A DNA stretch of 64,000 nucleotides from Pseudomicrostroma phylloplanum (lineage: Eukaryota > Basidiomycota > Exobasidiomycetes > Microstromatales), in contig BCHS01000001.1 in assembly GCA_039545275.1 (NCBI GenBank), forward strand, positions 2,062,853 through 2,126,852, written 5' to 3'. A program made the position numbers and the translations under genes. Positions 42,296 to 52,591 of the stretch are shown here, one piece after another; the first letter of the stretch is position 1; each line of letters opens with the position of its first letter. The notes under the pieces were generated by a model. The model did no database searches. It had not been told where the DNA came from and worked only from the letters and a program-made list of their open reading frames with translations.

Positions 42296-44145
42296 TCAGT
42301 AGACGACATTGGGGATCGAGTCCAGCTTTGGGTAAAAGTTCTTAAGCGCCACCTCCGACTCCACACAGTCCATTTTCGTCCCATTGTTAGTCCACTTGGG
42401 TCTGAGAGGCCAGCTGCAGATCTCCTGGTCCTTGTCCGAGACTGTGCCATCGATGACGGTCGCGTTGAGTCGCTTGGGGTTGACGCCCTCCTCGACCCAG
42501 GCGATGATGCTCTCGAGCACACTCTGTGGGAAAGGTCCATTAGGCTGTTCCGTCGAAGGGCCGCAGTGCCCTGCTCCGGGGACAAGGAAGAGCCTGTAGA
42601 ACTCATTGAACTTCTCCTGCGCCTCGGCGGCAGAGAGATCCGGGTGCATGACCGACTTGGCCATCTCGTAGTATCTCACACTCGAAGCAGCAGGGATCGA
42701 GTAGTCGCTCTCCCCATGGTAGTGGATGATCTTGCCGCCGTTGCCCTTGTACTCGGTCAAGTCGGGCCAGGTAGTCTCGAGGGTTCCGTCGAACTTGCGA
42801 AGACCTTCAAGCATCCAGCTACGGATGGTGGCGTAGGTCACGCCGTCGAGACTGATCGTGTCGGCTTCGACTTCCTTGAGGAAGCGCTGCAGGTACTGGC
42901 CCGCAATGCTGACGCCCATGCCGGAGCTGGCCACCTCCCACTCGTCGGTGGTCTCGTTGTAGGAGGTCTCGGCATCGGTGAAGGTAGAAGTAGGCTGGTA
43001 GGCGAGGTACACACGCCTGCCCTTGCTGTCGTGGAGACCCTTGTAGAGGAGGTTGACCAGCTCGGCCGCCTCTGCTGTGACCGTACCGTTCTGGGCAGGT
43101 GTAGAAGAGGCGGGCATCTGGCGCTTACCGTAGCCGCCGCCGCCGGAGCTAGCAGCGCAGTTGTAGCTGTTACCAATGGACGAGGTGGCATTGTAATGGT
43201 AGTAGCACAGGTCAGTCCTGGACACGACTCCGTCAACTCGACCGTCCAGGCCGTCACATGCGGAGATGGTGTCGTTGAGGATCCGCTCCAGCTCGCAAGG
43301 CGGAGGAGCGTACTTTTGGACCGTCTCGGTGACGGCGGCGACGATGTGGTTGACTTGCTGGAAAGCCTGTCGGAATGCAGGCGCACCGATGGCTGCGCCG
43401 TCGAACTGCGTCTGGTACCTCTGCACCTGCGACCATCCCTCTCGACCACCCTCGGAGCATCCTTGGTAATACGAGTAGATCTTCGAAGCATTGTAAAAGT
43501 TTTTGGTGACCTCCTTTCCAATCTGCGTCAGCTGGTGAATAGCCAGGTAGGCAAAGTCGTAGAGGTGCTCGTAGTTGAGGGAGCCGTTCGCGTTGAGGAT
43601 GACGGCGGTGAGCTCGTCTCCGAAGGCGCCGATGCCACCGTTTGTGGTGCCCGAAACGGCGCCCACGACTAGGCCGGAGGGAAGGTACTCCTCGTCACCC
43701 GAGATGGCGTAGCCGAAACCTCCGGTGGTCAAATATCGATTGTTGAACTGCTTGGGTGCTGGCAGCCAGTACTTGAGCTCCGTCTGGGGGAGCAAAGAGT
43801 AGCGGAGTGCGTCAGCATGTAGTGTTGCCCATGGAGCGTTCATCGGCTACTCACTGTGGTGTTCCAGCCGTCCCTAGTGTAAGTGAATGTGACATTGCAG
43901 AAGTTGCGATCCGTAGCCGCAGGGAAGTTGTCCCCCGCCGTGACCTTATAGTCATACACAGCATTGGCAGTGACCGAGTCGGCGTCAAAGACGATGTTAT
44001 GCTCGAAGCCATCAGCGGGGAGAATGGACTGCACATAGTCTACGGTACAAACGTCTCCCAAGGTGGCTGTTGCGCTGGCTTGGAGGGCCGAGGCGGCTGC
44101 GAGGGAGCCGACTGCGAGGGCCAATGGGAGCTGGAAACGAGTCAT
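42296..44145 (-). CDS. Tannase / feruloyl esterase family protein
   Basis: Secreted serine hydrolase of the tannase/feruloyl esterase B family (PF07519-type), which releases phenolic acids from plant ester bonds (family knowledge). Exon 1 is 43,855-44,145 (donor GTGAGT) and exon 2 is 42,296-43,783 (acceptor CCCAG). Splicing gives 592 residues, the usual family length. N-terminus MTRFQLPLALAVGSLAAASA is a signal peptide. The nucleophile motif YYQGCSEGGREG has Ser about residue 207. HGESDYSIP supplies Asp and VPGAGHCGP supplies His, with the neighbouring cysteines of the CS-D-HC arrangement. Its substrate cannot be predicted. Confidence 0.92.
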
Positions 44146-45152
44146 GACGACGATCCTGAAAAGAAAAAGGACGAGGTAAAAGAGGAAGAAAGGTGAAGGA
44201 AGACTTGCTGAGGACAGAGGAGACTTCTAGGGATAGCTCGGGCCATGCCTCAACTCTTTAAGGGGTGTTGGACCTGGCTTCACCCAAAGAGGGTGCGAAT
44301 GAGTGAGAACGATTGCGGCCACTTCATGCGGGGTTGCGGCGACCTCGGGTACCGCCAAGATGGAGGACCGGGCGGGTCGAGGACATACCCACCTCGTGAC
44401 ACAGCACCGTCATACCGGCGGCGTCCCGAACAGCCGGTGTGGGGCAGCTGGGTGGATCTCACCGCTGTGCTGTGCCGTTGGCCTTTGGCGGAGGATCTGA
44501 TCGAAGGGAAGAAAGGCAAACACATCAGCCCCGTCAAGCCGAAGCCGAGCCGAGAACAGAAAAGTCGGTCATGCGCGCGAGCAAACCTCGAGCGGTGACT
44601 TGTCAGGTCGCCGCGTGCCGAGATCCCGGGCAACGGCACCTGCTCTCTGGGCGCGCACACGGCAAACCTGGGCGTGGGGCTCCAGATTTGTGTGTGTACC
44701 GCTCGCTCAGCCTGGGTGCGCCTGATCGAAGGCAGGATACCACCAGGCTGGCCCTTCTGCCTGACCCATGGCTCAGTCAAGTTCCGGGATCCTAGCAGCT
44801 GGACACGAGACCGCCATGTCAATGCCACTCTAGAGACCTTCCAGACAACACAAGCGTCACAACGAGGGGACTGCTATTCGCACTGCAGCTAGAGCCCAAC
44901 AAGGGCGGTACCTCTCAAAGGCGGAGCTGGGGACCAAGCGGAGCTCTGGCGTCGGAACACAGGGGCTACACTACAATACAACATTCACCAAAGCATAGCG
45001 CATGTACGCCCAGCTGGCGCCACGTTGCACGCCATCATCGCCGCTCCAGCCACCCTTCGGGTCAGCAGTCCATTGCACCTCACTCCACCCGCTCAGCTCC
45101 TCTCAGATCTTCTGCAGGCGTACAGAGACGCATAGGCGTCTACCAGTCTAGT
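44146..45152. other. Gap between tannase and B13
   Basis: About 1 kb. Short frames on both strands without signal peptide or domain. It should hold the tannase promoter (minus strand). No gene called. Confidence 0.5.
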
Positions 45153-45731
45153 CTAGTGCTTTTTCCCCTTGCCCCAAAGGCTCTTCATTTTGGAGAACGC
45201 CCCCTTCTTCTTGCCCGACTGCCTTGAAGGCCCCGCCTCCGACTCAGGCGAGCTCTGCGGTGTCCTCCCGCCAAAGTACGGCGTCGCCCCTCCCGTGCTA
45301 GGGGAGGGTGTCTGTCTCTCCCAGTCCTGACGCCGAGGCGGGCTAGGCGAAGCTGAGCGCACAGGACTCGAAGGTCCACTGCTACGGGGAGGACTCTCGG
45401 GGTCTGAGAGCTGGAGCGCGGCAAAGTTCTGCCAGCCTGCTTGACCTTGTAGGAAGTTACGGTCGGAACCACTGCTGCTGCCGCCGCTGCGAGCACTACC
45501 GCCGCTGGACTGGCGGGAGAGGGCGGGAGAGCCGGCGGGAGAGGTGGAGGCTGGAGTCCAGCCGCCCGAGGGGTACATGGGAGGGTGATCTTGCTGTGAG
45601 GGAGAGGGGAACCAGTTGCCCAGGGGTGCTCGACGCTCCATGCGCATTTCAGCATTCGGGGCAGAGTAAGCCAGCACTGCCGGGCTAAGGGCGAGACAGA
45701 GTAGTAGACCACTGATGAGCTGGGGCTTCAT
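45153..45731 (-). CDS. Small secreted protein B13 with Lys-rich tail
   Basis: A 192-residue protein: signal peptide MKPQLISGLLLCLALSPAVL, ERRAP (possible Kex2-type site), a long Ser/Pro/Gly-rich low-complexity body, and tail GKKKGAFSKMKSLWGKGKKH. It lacks the terminal cysteines. Confidence 0.73.
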   Translation of the reverse strand: MKPQLISGLLLCLALSPAVLAYSAPNAEMRMERRAPLGNWFPSPSQQDHPPMYPSGGWTPASTSPAGSPALSRQSSGGSARSGGSSSGSDRNFLQGQAGWQNFAALQLSDPESPPRSSGPSSPVRSASPSPPRRQDWERQTPSPSTGGATPYFGGRTPQSSPESEAGPSRQSGKKKGAFSKMKSLWGKGKKH

Positions 45732-46602
45732 ATCGAGAAGGGAATTGGGACGCGCGGAAAGATGAGGTAAGTGTGGAGCAGATAGAGTCTCACAAGGTCC
45801 AGCCTGTGAGTGAGCTTGAGGGGTATAGAGCTGTGGGTAAGGGTGTGTTCTGACCTTTCCAAAGCAGCGAAAGAGACCACATCTTATATGCTTTCCGTAG
45901 CCTCAATCAGGACACCACACAAGAAAGATGAAAGAATCTTCACCCTTCTTTCTGCTACTGTAGCCAAGCGAGGGGGCAACCGCAGAGCTCTTGCGCGCAG
46001 GCAACCTGAGGAGATGTCCGAAGACACTACTCTGGTTCTGCTAGTGCTGATTGCTCTCGGTTGTCGTTGGCGGTGGTGTGAACCGGCGTCCGAAGCTTCC
46101 CACCTTCGGAAATTATGTTGAAAGCTTACACAAGAGCAATGGCAACCAGAAGGAAACCAGTCGCCTGGTGCGGCTCAGCGAGCAAAGCCGATGTGAGTGC
46201 TTGCTCGAAGCAAGTATACAATCTGTATGGAAACGTATGGAACCCAACGCCCCCGCGAAAGCAACAGAAACTAACAACGAACCTGCACCAAACGATTGAG
46301 AACTATGCACCGGTTGCTTTACAGCCTGCGCAAGCGTAAGGTTTCCCGAGCTTCAGCCCTCGGCAATCTCAACAGATCCTCTTGCAGAGGCAAAGCAATC
46401 CTGGCATGGTAGGCTCGCAGCGACAAAAGCAAATAGGTAAAACGAGACATCCATCATTGCGCAAAAGCTGCTATGATTCGCTATGGCATGCAGCTGAGAC
46501 GGATATACAGTCGGCCCCAGCAGGGAGCAACTGCTTGTGGACTGGATTGGACTCCCTCGCAAGTATTTCGAGCGCCCAAAGCATCTAGCTCTGGAGCGCG
46601 CA
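45732..46602. other. B13-B14 intergenic region
   Basis: About 870 bases, no supported gene. Confidence 0.5.
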
Positions 46603-47256
46603 TCACGGACGAGCGCAAGAAGCGCAGCCTTTGAGAGCGCTCTTCAGTCTTCCCAACACTCCGTTCTTTCTCTGTGGTTCAAGCGAGGTGCTGCTCCCTC
46701 TGACCGGAGGGGCAGGCAGGAAGATGTCCGACTGCGAGAGGGGTCGATAGCGGCGCGCCGGGCTGTTGGGACCTCTTTGCGGCGAAGAGCCATTCGACTG
46801 GTAAGCCCACGGACGGGGTCCTCTCGATGGTGAAGGGCTGTGGTGGCGGTCCAATCCTGGATTGTGGCGTGGTGTGGCTGGGGAGCGAGTACTCCCTCGT
46901 CTAGGCGATGGACTACTGGGCGAACCAGAAGACAGGCTTGAAAGATCGTCGCTCTGCGCCAGTCTTTGTGATGAGGGGCGTTCTCTATGACGCGTCCAGG
47001 TGGCGCTAAAAGAACCCGCATTTCCTCTCGTACTGCCGCGACTGCCGTGGTAGGGTGGTAGTCCGGGGGTCGTGGGTATCTCGAGGGGCGTCAGATCCAG
47101 GGTCACAGACCCTACACGGACCGGGGGACCTGTTGGCTGTTGAAGGGTGGAGCCTACTCTGAAGCGGGGCACTAGGGAGAAGACGTCAAGTGGTAAAGCC
47201 CAGACTCTCGCAGAGAGCTCGAGCAAGACTATGGCGAGCCACAGGGTGATCTTCAT
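46603..47256 (-). CDS. Small secreted protein B14 with SLVPRF motif and CxxC tail
   Basis: A 217-residue protein from the ATG at 47,256: signal peptide MKITLWLAIVLLELSARVWA, then LPLDVFSLVPRFRVG, which is nearly shared with B15 (LPHEAVSLVPRFKIN). The body is Ser/Arg/Pro-rich. The tail is RKNGVLGRLKSALKGCASC. B14 and B15 are neighbours in the same orientation and are a recent tandem pair. Confidence 0.77.
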   Translation of the reverse strand: MKITLWLAIVLLELSARVWALPLDVFSLVPRFRVGSTLQQPTGPPVRVGSVTLDLTPLEIPTTPGLPPYHGSRGSTRGNAGSFSATWTRHRERPSSQRLAQSDDLSSLSSGSPSSPSPRRGSTRSPATPRHNPGLDRHHSPSPSRGPRPWAYQSNGSSPQRGPNSPARRYRPLSQSDIFLPAPPVRGSSTSLEPQRKNGVLGRLKSALKGCASCARP

Positions 47257-47660
47257 GCTTACGATGAGGGCGCAAGTGTAATGCAATTTGGAGACCGGCT
47301 CTGGCCCTGCAAACAGATCCAGACTGGGACGTGAGCGATGGTAGAAGGTTACACAGATGAGGGAGAAGACGTGGTTGGCCCTCAGCACTAAGTAGCACCT
47401 TAGCACCGAGTGGAAGCAAGTGTCATTTGGCAAAACGTTCTTGCGGTGCGCTGCTACTGTTCGTTTGAACTTTGGCAGCAACGGGGCAAGCACTCATTGC
47501 GGTGAGGAGTAGTCGCGGTCACACTGCTGTTGCGCTGGCAGCACAATCATAACAGAAAGCGTCAGCTACGGTCTATTACTTATAGCAGCCGCAATCGCAA
47601 ATAGTTTCCATGTGCTCCAAGCAACTTTTTGCTGCCACTTCGACTGACTGCCGATACTGC
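47257..47660. other. B14-B15 intergenic region
   Basis: About 400 bases; likely the B14 promoter. No gene seen. Confidence 0.5.
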
Positions 47661-48227
47661 CTACGGCCGGCTAACACAGCCGACACACTTCTTGAATGGC
47701 TTCCGAACGACGTGCTTCATCCTCCTCCACCATGATGTCTTCTTTCTTGCGGGCGACGTTAGGCGAGGTGGCGTCTCTCGATCACGCCTTGGCGAAGACG
47801 AAGACCTGGACAACGAGCTCAGAAAGTCTTCGGAGTGTAGATCGGCAAGACGAGGCGGACTGGCAGTCGTAGAGGTGCGAAGTGAGGCGTGAGCTGGGCC
47901 CGGAGTTCGACGAAGGGTCTGCAGAGACGAGAAGCCTTCCATCGTACGAGCCCACGTCCCGCTCGATGTGCTTGAAGGAGTACGCAGGTGAGCGAGACTA
48001 GCAGGGGACTCGGGGCTGTCGGAAGATTGTGGGAGTTCGAGAGCCGCGATCCTATGCGTAGTCTGTGCCGTACTGCTAGCCGCGGCTCTCACTGCTGATT
48101 GAAGACCAGGGTGATTCTGAATGTTGATCTTGAAGCGAGGTACCAGAGAGACCGCCTCATGAGGGAGGGCGCAGATTCTCAAGGAGAGCTGAAGGAAGAA
48201 CAAAGTACTCCACAAGAGGAGTCTCAT
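47661..48227 (-). CDS. Small secreted protein B15 with SLVPRF motif and CxxC tail
   Basis: A 188-residue protein from the ATG at 48,227: signal peptide MRLLLWSTLFFLQLSLRICA, then LPHEAVSLVPRFKIN, a Ser/Thr/Arg-rich body, and tail KKTSWWRRMKHVVRKPFKKC followed by VGC near the end. Paralogue of B14. The ATG is chosen to begin the hydrophobic segment; the frame extends upstream. Confidence 0.76.
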   Translation of the reverse strand: MRLLLWSTLFFLQLSLRICALPHEAVSLVPRFKINIQNHPGLQSAVRAAASSTAQTTHRIAALELPQSSDSPESPASLAHLRTPSSTSSGTWARTMEGFSSLQTLRRTPGPAHASLRTSTTASPPRLADLHSEDFLSSLSRSSSSPRRDRETPPRLTSPARKKTSWWRRMKHVVRKPFKKCVGCVSRP

Positions 48228-48582
48228 ACTTGTGAGTGTGTGCCTATGACCAGCGAGAGCCAGCTCGCGCGCTTCAAGAAGAGTGGGGACTGCGATGCCG
48301 AGTATCATGGAACTGAGACTGCCTCAGGATGACGGGGTGGCGAAAGCAGCGGGTCACCACAGCAAGCTGGTCGTTGCTGCGACAAGCGCCTCCAGCGTTT
48401 GTCTAGACATCGAACGTGGTGACAATGCAAGCGGCTGAGATTGATGGCGTAACTGAGCAACGACGGCGCAGCCAAAAAGCTGTGCAAATCTTTTGGCGAG
48501 TTCGACCAGGGGCCTCCGGCTACTGCTCACATCGTGACACCCTTCGAAGCTGCCCAGACCACAAATCAATGCCAACGAGATG
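48228..48582. other. B15-B16 intergenic region
   Basis: About 350 bases, no gene seen. Confidence 0.5.
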
Positions 48583-49077
48583 TCAACCGAACAACTTCTT
48601 GAAGCTCTTCAAACTCTTGAACACCCTGCCCAACAGTCTCTTAGGTTTCTTCCTCGGCTGATGACGGCTGCTACTGAAGTCAGCTGAGTACGTCTTGGGC
48701 AGTGGCAGAGGGTACGCAGGTCTCTCGGGCCCAATGTCCGACCTAGTCTTTCGAGGTGGTTCCTTGTGACTCTTCGGTGGAGGTGGCAAAGGGTGATAAC
48801 GACTTCCCAAAGGTGCTTTTTGGCCAGGAGGAGGGAGAGGGAGCCTATAGGATGTCGGTTGAGATGTGCTCGATGAAGGCATCGAGGGCGCTTCTGAAAT
48901 CCGAAGTGGGAGTGGATCCGACTCACCGCTCCTGGCAGCAAGGCTACCTACGAGATCAATGCTTCTCGTACTCCCTGGAAGTCCATCTACAGGAAGCGTA
49001 GATGCCTTTACCCCTGCTGAAAACGCGAACAATGCCAGAAGCTGAGCAAGCAGCGAAAGAATCGCGAGCAATCTCAT
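48583..49077 (-). CDS. Small secreted protein B16 with C-terminal cationic helix
   Basis: A 164-residue protein: signal peptide MRLLAILSLLAQLLALFAFS, Pro-rich body (LPLPPPGQ, PLPPPPKSH), and tail RKKPKRLLGRVFKSLKSFKK followed by LFG. The tail is a textbook amphipathic cationic helix and the protein ends on it. Confidence 0.76.
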   Translation of the reverse strand: MRLLAILSLLAQLLALFAFSAGVKASTLPVDGLPGSTRSIDLVGSLAARSGESDPLPLRISEAPSMPSSSTSQPTSYRLPLPPPGQKAPLGSRYHPLPPPPKSHKEPPRKTRSDIGPERPAYPLPLPKTYSADFSSSRHQPRKKPKRLLGRVFKSLKSFKKLFG

Positions 49078-49465
49078 GGCAAAGCCTTTGCAAAGACTGC
49101 TGTCAGAAGGAGAACGTCGAGCGTATCAAAGAGTTCTAGAGGCAGCCAGTCCTCCAGAAAGTAAAATTGTGTGAGGAGGTGGAAAGGTCAGGGGACGGGC
49201 ACAACGCCTTTTGATGTCACGGGTGCCCTATCAGCCAGCTGGTGCTCCCCTCGGCGTTGTGCAGAGCTTTGCTTGCTCGCAATCATTCGGCTTATTCAGC
49301 GCCCATGAAATGACAAAAGATCTGCGGTCGACTGAAGCCTTCGAATCTCAAGTTGCCTTTGCACAAGCAGATGAATTGCCACAGCAACGATACTGTGGAT
49401 TGCCCTTCCGCAACCGCCCACTCCATCGGCTCTCGATCCTCATGACTTCAGGAGCAACAATGGCA
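49078..49465. other. B16-B17 intergenic region
   Basis: About 390 bases, no gene seen. Confidence 0.5.
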
Positions 49466-49993
49466 TCACCATATTTTCTTCACAGCTTTCCACATCTTCT
49501 TCCCTTTTGACTGAGGTCGAGGAGGACCATGATAGTCCCCAGGGAAGGGACCTACAGGATGGGGTGGGCTTGGAGAGGGCGTATCGGGGTCTCGAATATA
49601 CGGCGGGTCCCACTCTGGTGATGGCGATGCGGCGGGCGTAGTTGCCCGGGACCCCTCTCTCACTGGCGAACTACCAGTACTTTGCTGAGGGGAGCTTGTG
49701 CTGACGCCCTTGCCCTTACCCTTCTTGCCGATTGTGAGGTTCTTGAGTTTGCCCAGAATGCCTTTGCCTTTGCTCTTTCTGTGGTGGTCTCGTGGTGGAC
49801 TGTCTCGGTCACTCGAATGCGTAGAGCCTGGTGACATGCGCACGGATAGCTCCTCGCCTGTGCTGCCCTGTAGAGTCTTGCGATCAAGCGTCATGAGACT
49901 GTCGATATTCTGGCTCAACGGCAGCGCTGAAGCGCCGCACACAACGGCCAACGCCAGCACAGCCATCCCAGGAAAGCGCAGTGAGAGCCTCAT
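49466..49993 (-). CDS. Small secreted protein B17 with two cationic segments
   Basis: A 175-residue protein: signal peptide about residues 1-24 (MRLSLRFPGMAVLALAVVCG), a first basic segment KGKGILGKLKNLTIGKKGKG in the middle, a Ser/Pro-rich stretch, and a second tail GKKMWKAVKKIW at the very end. Having two such segments is unusual for the family. Confidence 0.75.
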   Translation of the reverse strand: MRLSLRFPGMAVLALAVVCGASALPLSQNIDSLMTLDRKTLQGSTGEELSVRMSPGSTHSSDRDSPPRDHHRKSKGKGILGKLKNLTIGKKGKGKGVSTSSPQQSTGSSPVREGSRATTPAASPSPEWDPPYIRDPDTPSPSPPHPVGPFPGDYHGPPRPQSKGKKMWKAVKKIW

Positions 49994-50380
49994 TGTGGAG
50001 AGGTGGTTTTGGAAAGATTGAATTTGGCGTGCAGCTCAATGGCACTCGATGGACGATGGAACTCTCGAGAGACGTCGGGTAATAGTTCTGAGATGGAGGC
50101 CAGCTCCGGTATTGATGGTAAGAATAGAGGAAGGGAGAGTCTCGGACAGGCTCTTGTATGACCGCTCGGTTGGCTTATTAAGGCTGAGTATCCGTCGTTG
50201 CCATCGAGCAAGGCCTCTGGGCGCATCCGGGGGGGAACCGAACTCTTGCTGTTGGTCTCGACGCATTACGCTTGCTGAATAGTCTTGCGCAGCGAAAGTT
50301 CATCGGAGCATAAGAAGTAGCAACCTTCTTCGGAGTCCCGAAGTACAATGGCAACAGCGACTTTGGCATTGCTGTGCAGC
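49994..50380. other. B17-B18 intergenic region
   Basis: About 390 bases, no gene seen. Confidence 0.5.
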
Positions 50381-50851
50381 TCATGAAAGCCGGATAGGGG
50401 ACAATGGCCATGCTCCGCTCTGACTATCATGACGTCGTGGCCGCCTACGACGCCGATCTGGTGTACTGGAGCTTCCAAACCAGGCCTTCAGCGTCTTGCC
50501 CACTTTTTGTGCTTTCTTCTTGACTTCTGCCTTGACCTTGTCGAAGCCCTTTCTTGACCCCGGAGCTGGAGGTGGTGTCGAAATAGACTGGAGGGACGAG
50601 GGATTTGTAGAGGACATGCGAGGGCTTGTGCTGGGTGCAGGAGAAGGATAGATTGGGTATGCTCCTCTGTCGCTTGGGGAGTCCGATGCCGATGACGGCT
50701 GGCTCTCTGCGATGCGCTCGCCGCGATGATTCTGCCGTAAGAGTCTTCCAAGTTGCGGCCTTTCCATTCTGCCTCGAAGGATGTCCTCGGAAGCTGCCCT
50801 GACCGTGATTACAGCAAAGCAGCAGACGATCAAGAGCAGAAACAGCCTCAT
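50381..50851 (-). CDS. Small secreted protein B18 with Lys-rich helix and poly-Arg
   Basis: A 156-residue protein: signal peptide MRLFLLLIVCCFAVITVRAA, Ser/Pro-rich body, helix FDKVKAEVKKKAQKVGKTLK followed by AWFG, then RRRRRPRR and a short non-basic end. An overlapping longer frame on the same strand (50,445-51,386) is a shadow. Confidence 0.74.
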   Translation of the reverse strand: MRLFLLLIVCCFAVITVRAASEDILRGRMERPQLGRLLRQNHRGERIAESQPSSASDSPSDRGAYPIYPSPAPSTSPRMSSTNPSSLQSISTPPPAPGSRKGFDKVKAEVKKKAQKVGKTLKAWFGSSSTPDRRRRRPRRHDSQSGAWPLSPIRLS

Positions 50852-51390
50852 GGTACCCGGTCTGTGTTGCTGCTACGAGGTCACGGAGAGGTGTTCTTCC
50901 ACCAGGGAAGGAGGTAGTATGCAACGTAAGAAATTTTAGAAGACGTGAAAGCTCAAAGCGAAAACCGGAGGCTGTCCAGACTTGTGACACACTCACCCGG
51001 CTCACTTCTCGGCATCGAGATTCCGGTCGCTCTTGCACATGCCATGAAGGCGCACCATGCGGCCATGCAGTGTTGTAACTGGAGCAAAACTGCCGTACAG
51101 CAATCAAGAAGGCTGAAAGCAACGGCCTGAATACCAGTAAACCCAAAAGCTTGTCCCTCGGTCGCAGCAAGTCAATCCAAACAGCAATCACCGCCCAGCG
51201 CGATGGTCGGTACCATAGGCCGGAATCGAAGCAAGCCCCTGGATGACAAGACCATTTTGTGATAGAGATTGCACTGCTGTTACAAGTTTCCGGCCGATTC
51301 GACACGTGTGTGCCATCGAGCAGATGAGACGGAAGTTTCTCCCACCATGGGTGTGCGTCATATCTACTGTATTCAGGTACTCTCAAAGTC
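50852..51390. other. B18-B19 intergenic region
   Basis: About 540 bases, no supported gene. Confidence 0.5.
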
Positions 51391-51951
51391 TCAACCCATC
51401 GCTCTCGGCTTGGAACAGCGCAGGCATGCCATCAATTTCCGAGTCGCCTTTCTCCATCTGCCACCCTTTGGTCGACGTTCTTCGATCGCACCGTGCTCAC
51501 GTATACTCGGCGTCTTGGGCGTTCTCGGAGTCTTTGGCGTCTTGGGGGTGCTAGGAAGACTGTCTCCAAGGGCAGAGTGGTAGCTGCTCGAGTGGCTGAG
51601 TCGTGGGGCACGACTCGGCTTGGCTGTGCTACTGACAGGCGAACCGGGCAGTGAAGGCAGCGGAGACGAGGGCAGCTTGTCTTTGTTCGCCGCCTTCACT
51701 TGGGCAATCACCTGCTGCGGGCTGACGGTCAAAGCCTGCTCCAACGTTCTGCCGAGCCTCTGCGGGCGGTTGAAGTGGAAGAACCCAGACTCTTGATCGA
51801 AGGGTCCACGGTGGACAGAAGATGGTTGGGGACTCAGAGACAGACTCGACGCTTCCGACGGGACGGTCGAGCTTTTCAATGGCCTCCCCAAGCTCTGTTG
51901 TGCTATCGTCAGAAGGGCGACGAAGGCAATCGCAGCACTGTATAGCTTCAT
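51391..51951 (-). CDS. Small secreted protein B19 with KTPKTPRTP repeat and CxxC tail
   Basis: A 186-residue protein: signal peptide MKLYSAAIAFVALLTIAQQS, Ser-rich body, a short tandem repeat TPKTPKTPRTPKTP, and tail GGRWRKATRKLMACLRCSKP with a CxxC pair. The repeat is visible in DNA as alternating ctTGGggt-like units around 51,510-51,550. Confidence 0.74.
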   Translation of the reverse strand: MKLYSAAIAFVALLTIAQQSLGRPLKSSTVPSEASSLSLSPQPSSVHRGPFDQESGFFHFNRPQRLGRTLEQALTVSPQQVIAQVKAANKDKLPSSPLPSLPGSPVSSTAKPSRAPRLSHSSSYHSALGDSLPSTPKTPKTPRTPKTPSIREHGAIEERRPKGGRWRKATRKLMACLRCSKPRAMG

Positions 51952-52591
51952 GATGATCTGTGCCTTGCGTTGAGTCTGAAAGGCGTGCGGTGTTGCAAAA
52001 ACCCAGTCTCAAGAGGCAACAAGGTGAAGTCCAGCTTCGTGTAGGTGGGTTAGAGGGGTAAAGCAAGACGTTTAAGTTTCGCCTTTTTTACAGCGACCGC
52101 TCACCCGGCTTGCTCCCCCCCATTGTTGACCGCACTTTTCAAGCTCCAACTTTACTTTCTGAGTTTGTAAACGATCTGCTATGCCATGTTGCTCGCTTGC
52201 TTGCTTGCTCGCTTGCTTACGCACCTCGTAAATGAGTTGCTGCTTTTTGAAATATTGACGGGCTTTGTCCGACAGATGGCTGCTGCAAGCAAGATATGTC
52301 ATTTGTGAGCGCAACACGACGACACTTCTTTGCTTTGCGCAGTGAAGGGAAACCAAGGAAGGACTCTCTATATCTTGGAAGATTTGCATGCCTTGCCCAC
52401 GTTCGAAACGGATCTTGTACATCACGAACTTGCTCGTGAACGAACGCGGAAGATACGAGCACAGCAAGAGCCCTTACGAACGGCGTCCTCTGACTTGAGC
52501 GCACAGCCCAGTGTCCAAAACTTCAACTTAGACCTCGCTTTGCTGCTTGCGCCAGGAAGGAAACGTCTGGCACCACATCTTCTGCCGAAGA
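51952..52591. other. Gap upstream of B19 with gctt repeats
   Basis: About 640 bases. It contains a gcttgctt-type repeat (about 52,190-52,219). No supported gene. Confidence 0.5.
52190..52219 (+). repeat. Simple repeat of gctt/gctc
   Basis: A run of gcttgcttgctcgcttgc-type units about 30 bases long; exact edges approximate. Confidence 0.7.

Noticed and set aside
42566..43672. A 368-codon plus-strand frame opposite the tannase
   Set aside because: It is antisense to a well-supported esterase. Its length follows from codon bias on the other strand.
50445..51386. A 313-codon minus-strand frame overlapping B18
   Set aside because: Runs through intergenic sequence and into the B18 gene in another frame. 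B18 has a proper signal peptide and tail, this frame does not.
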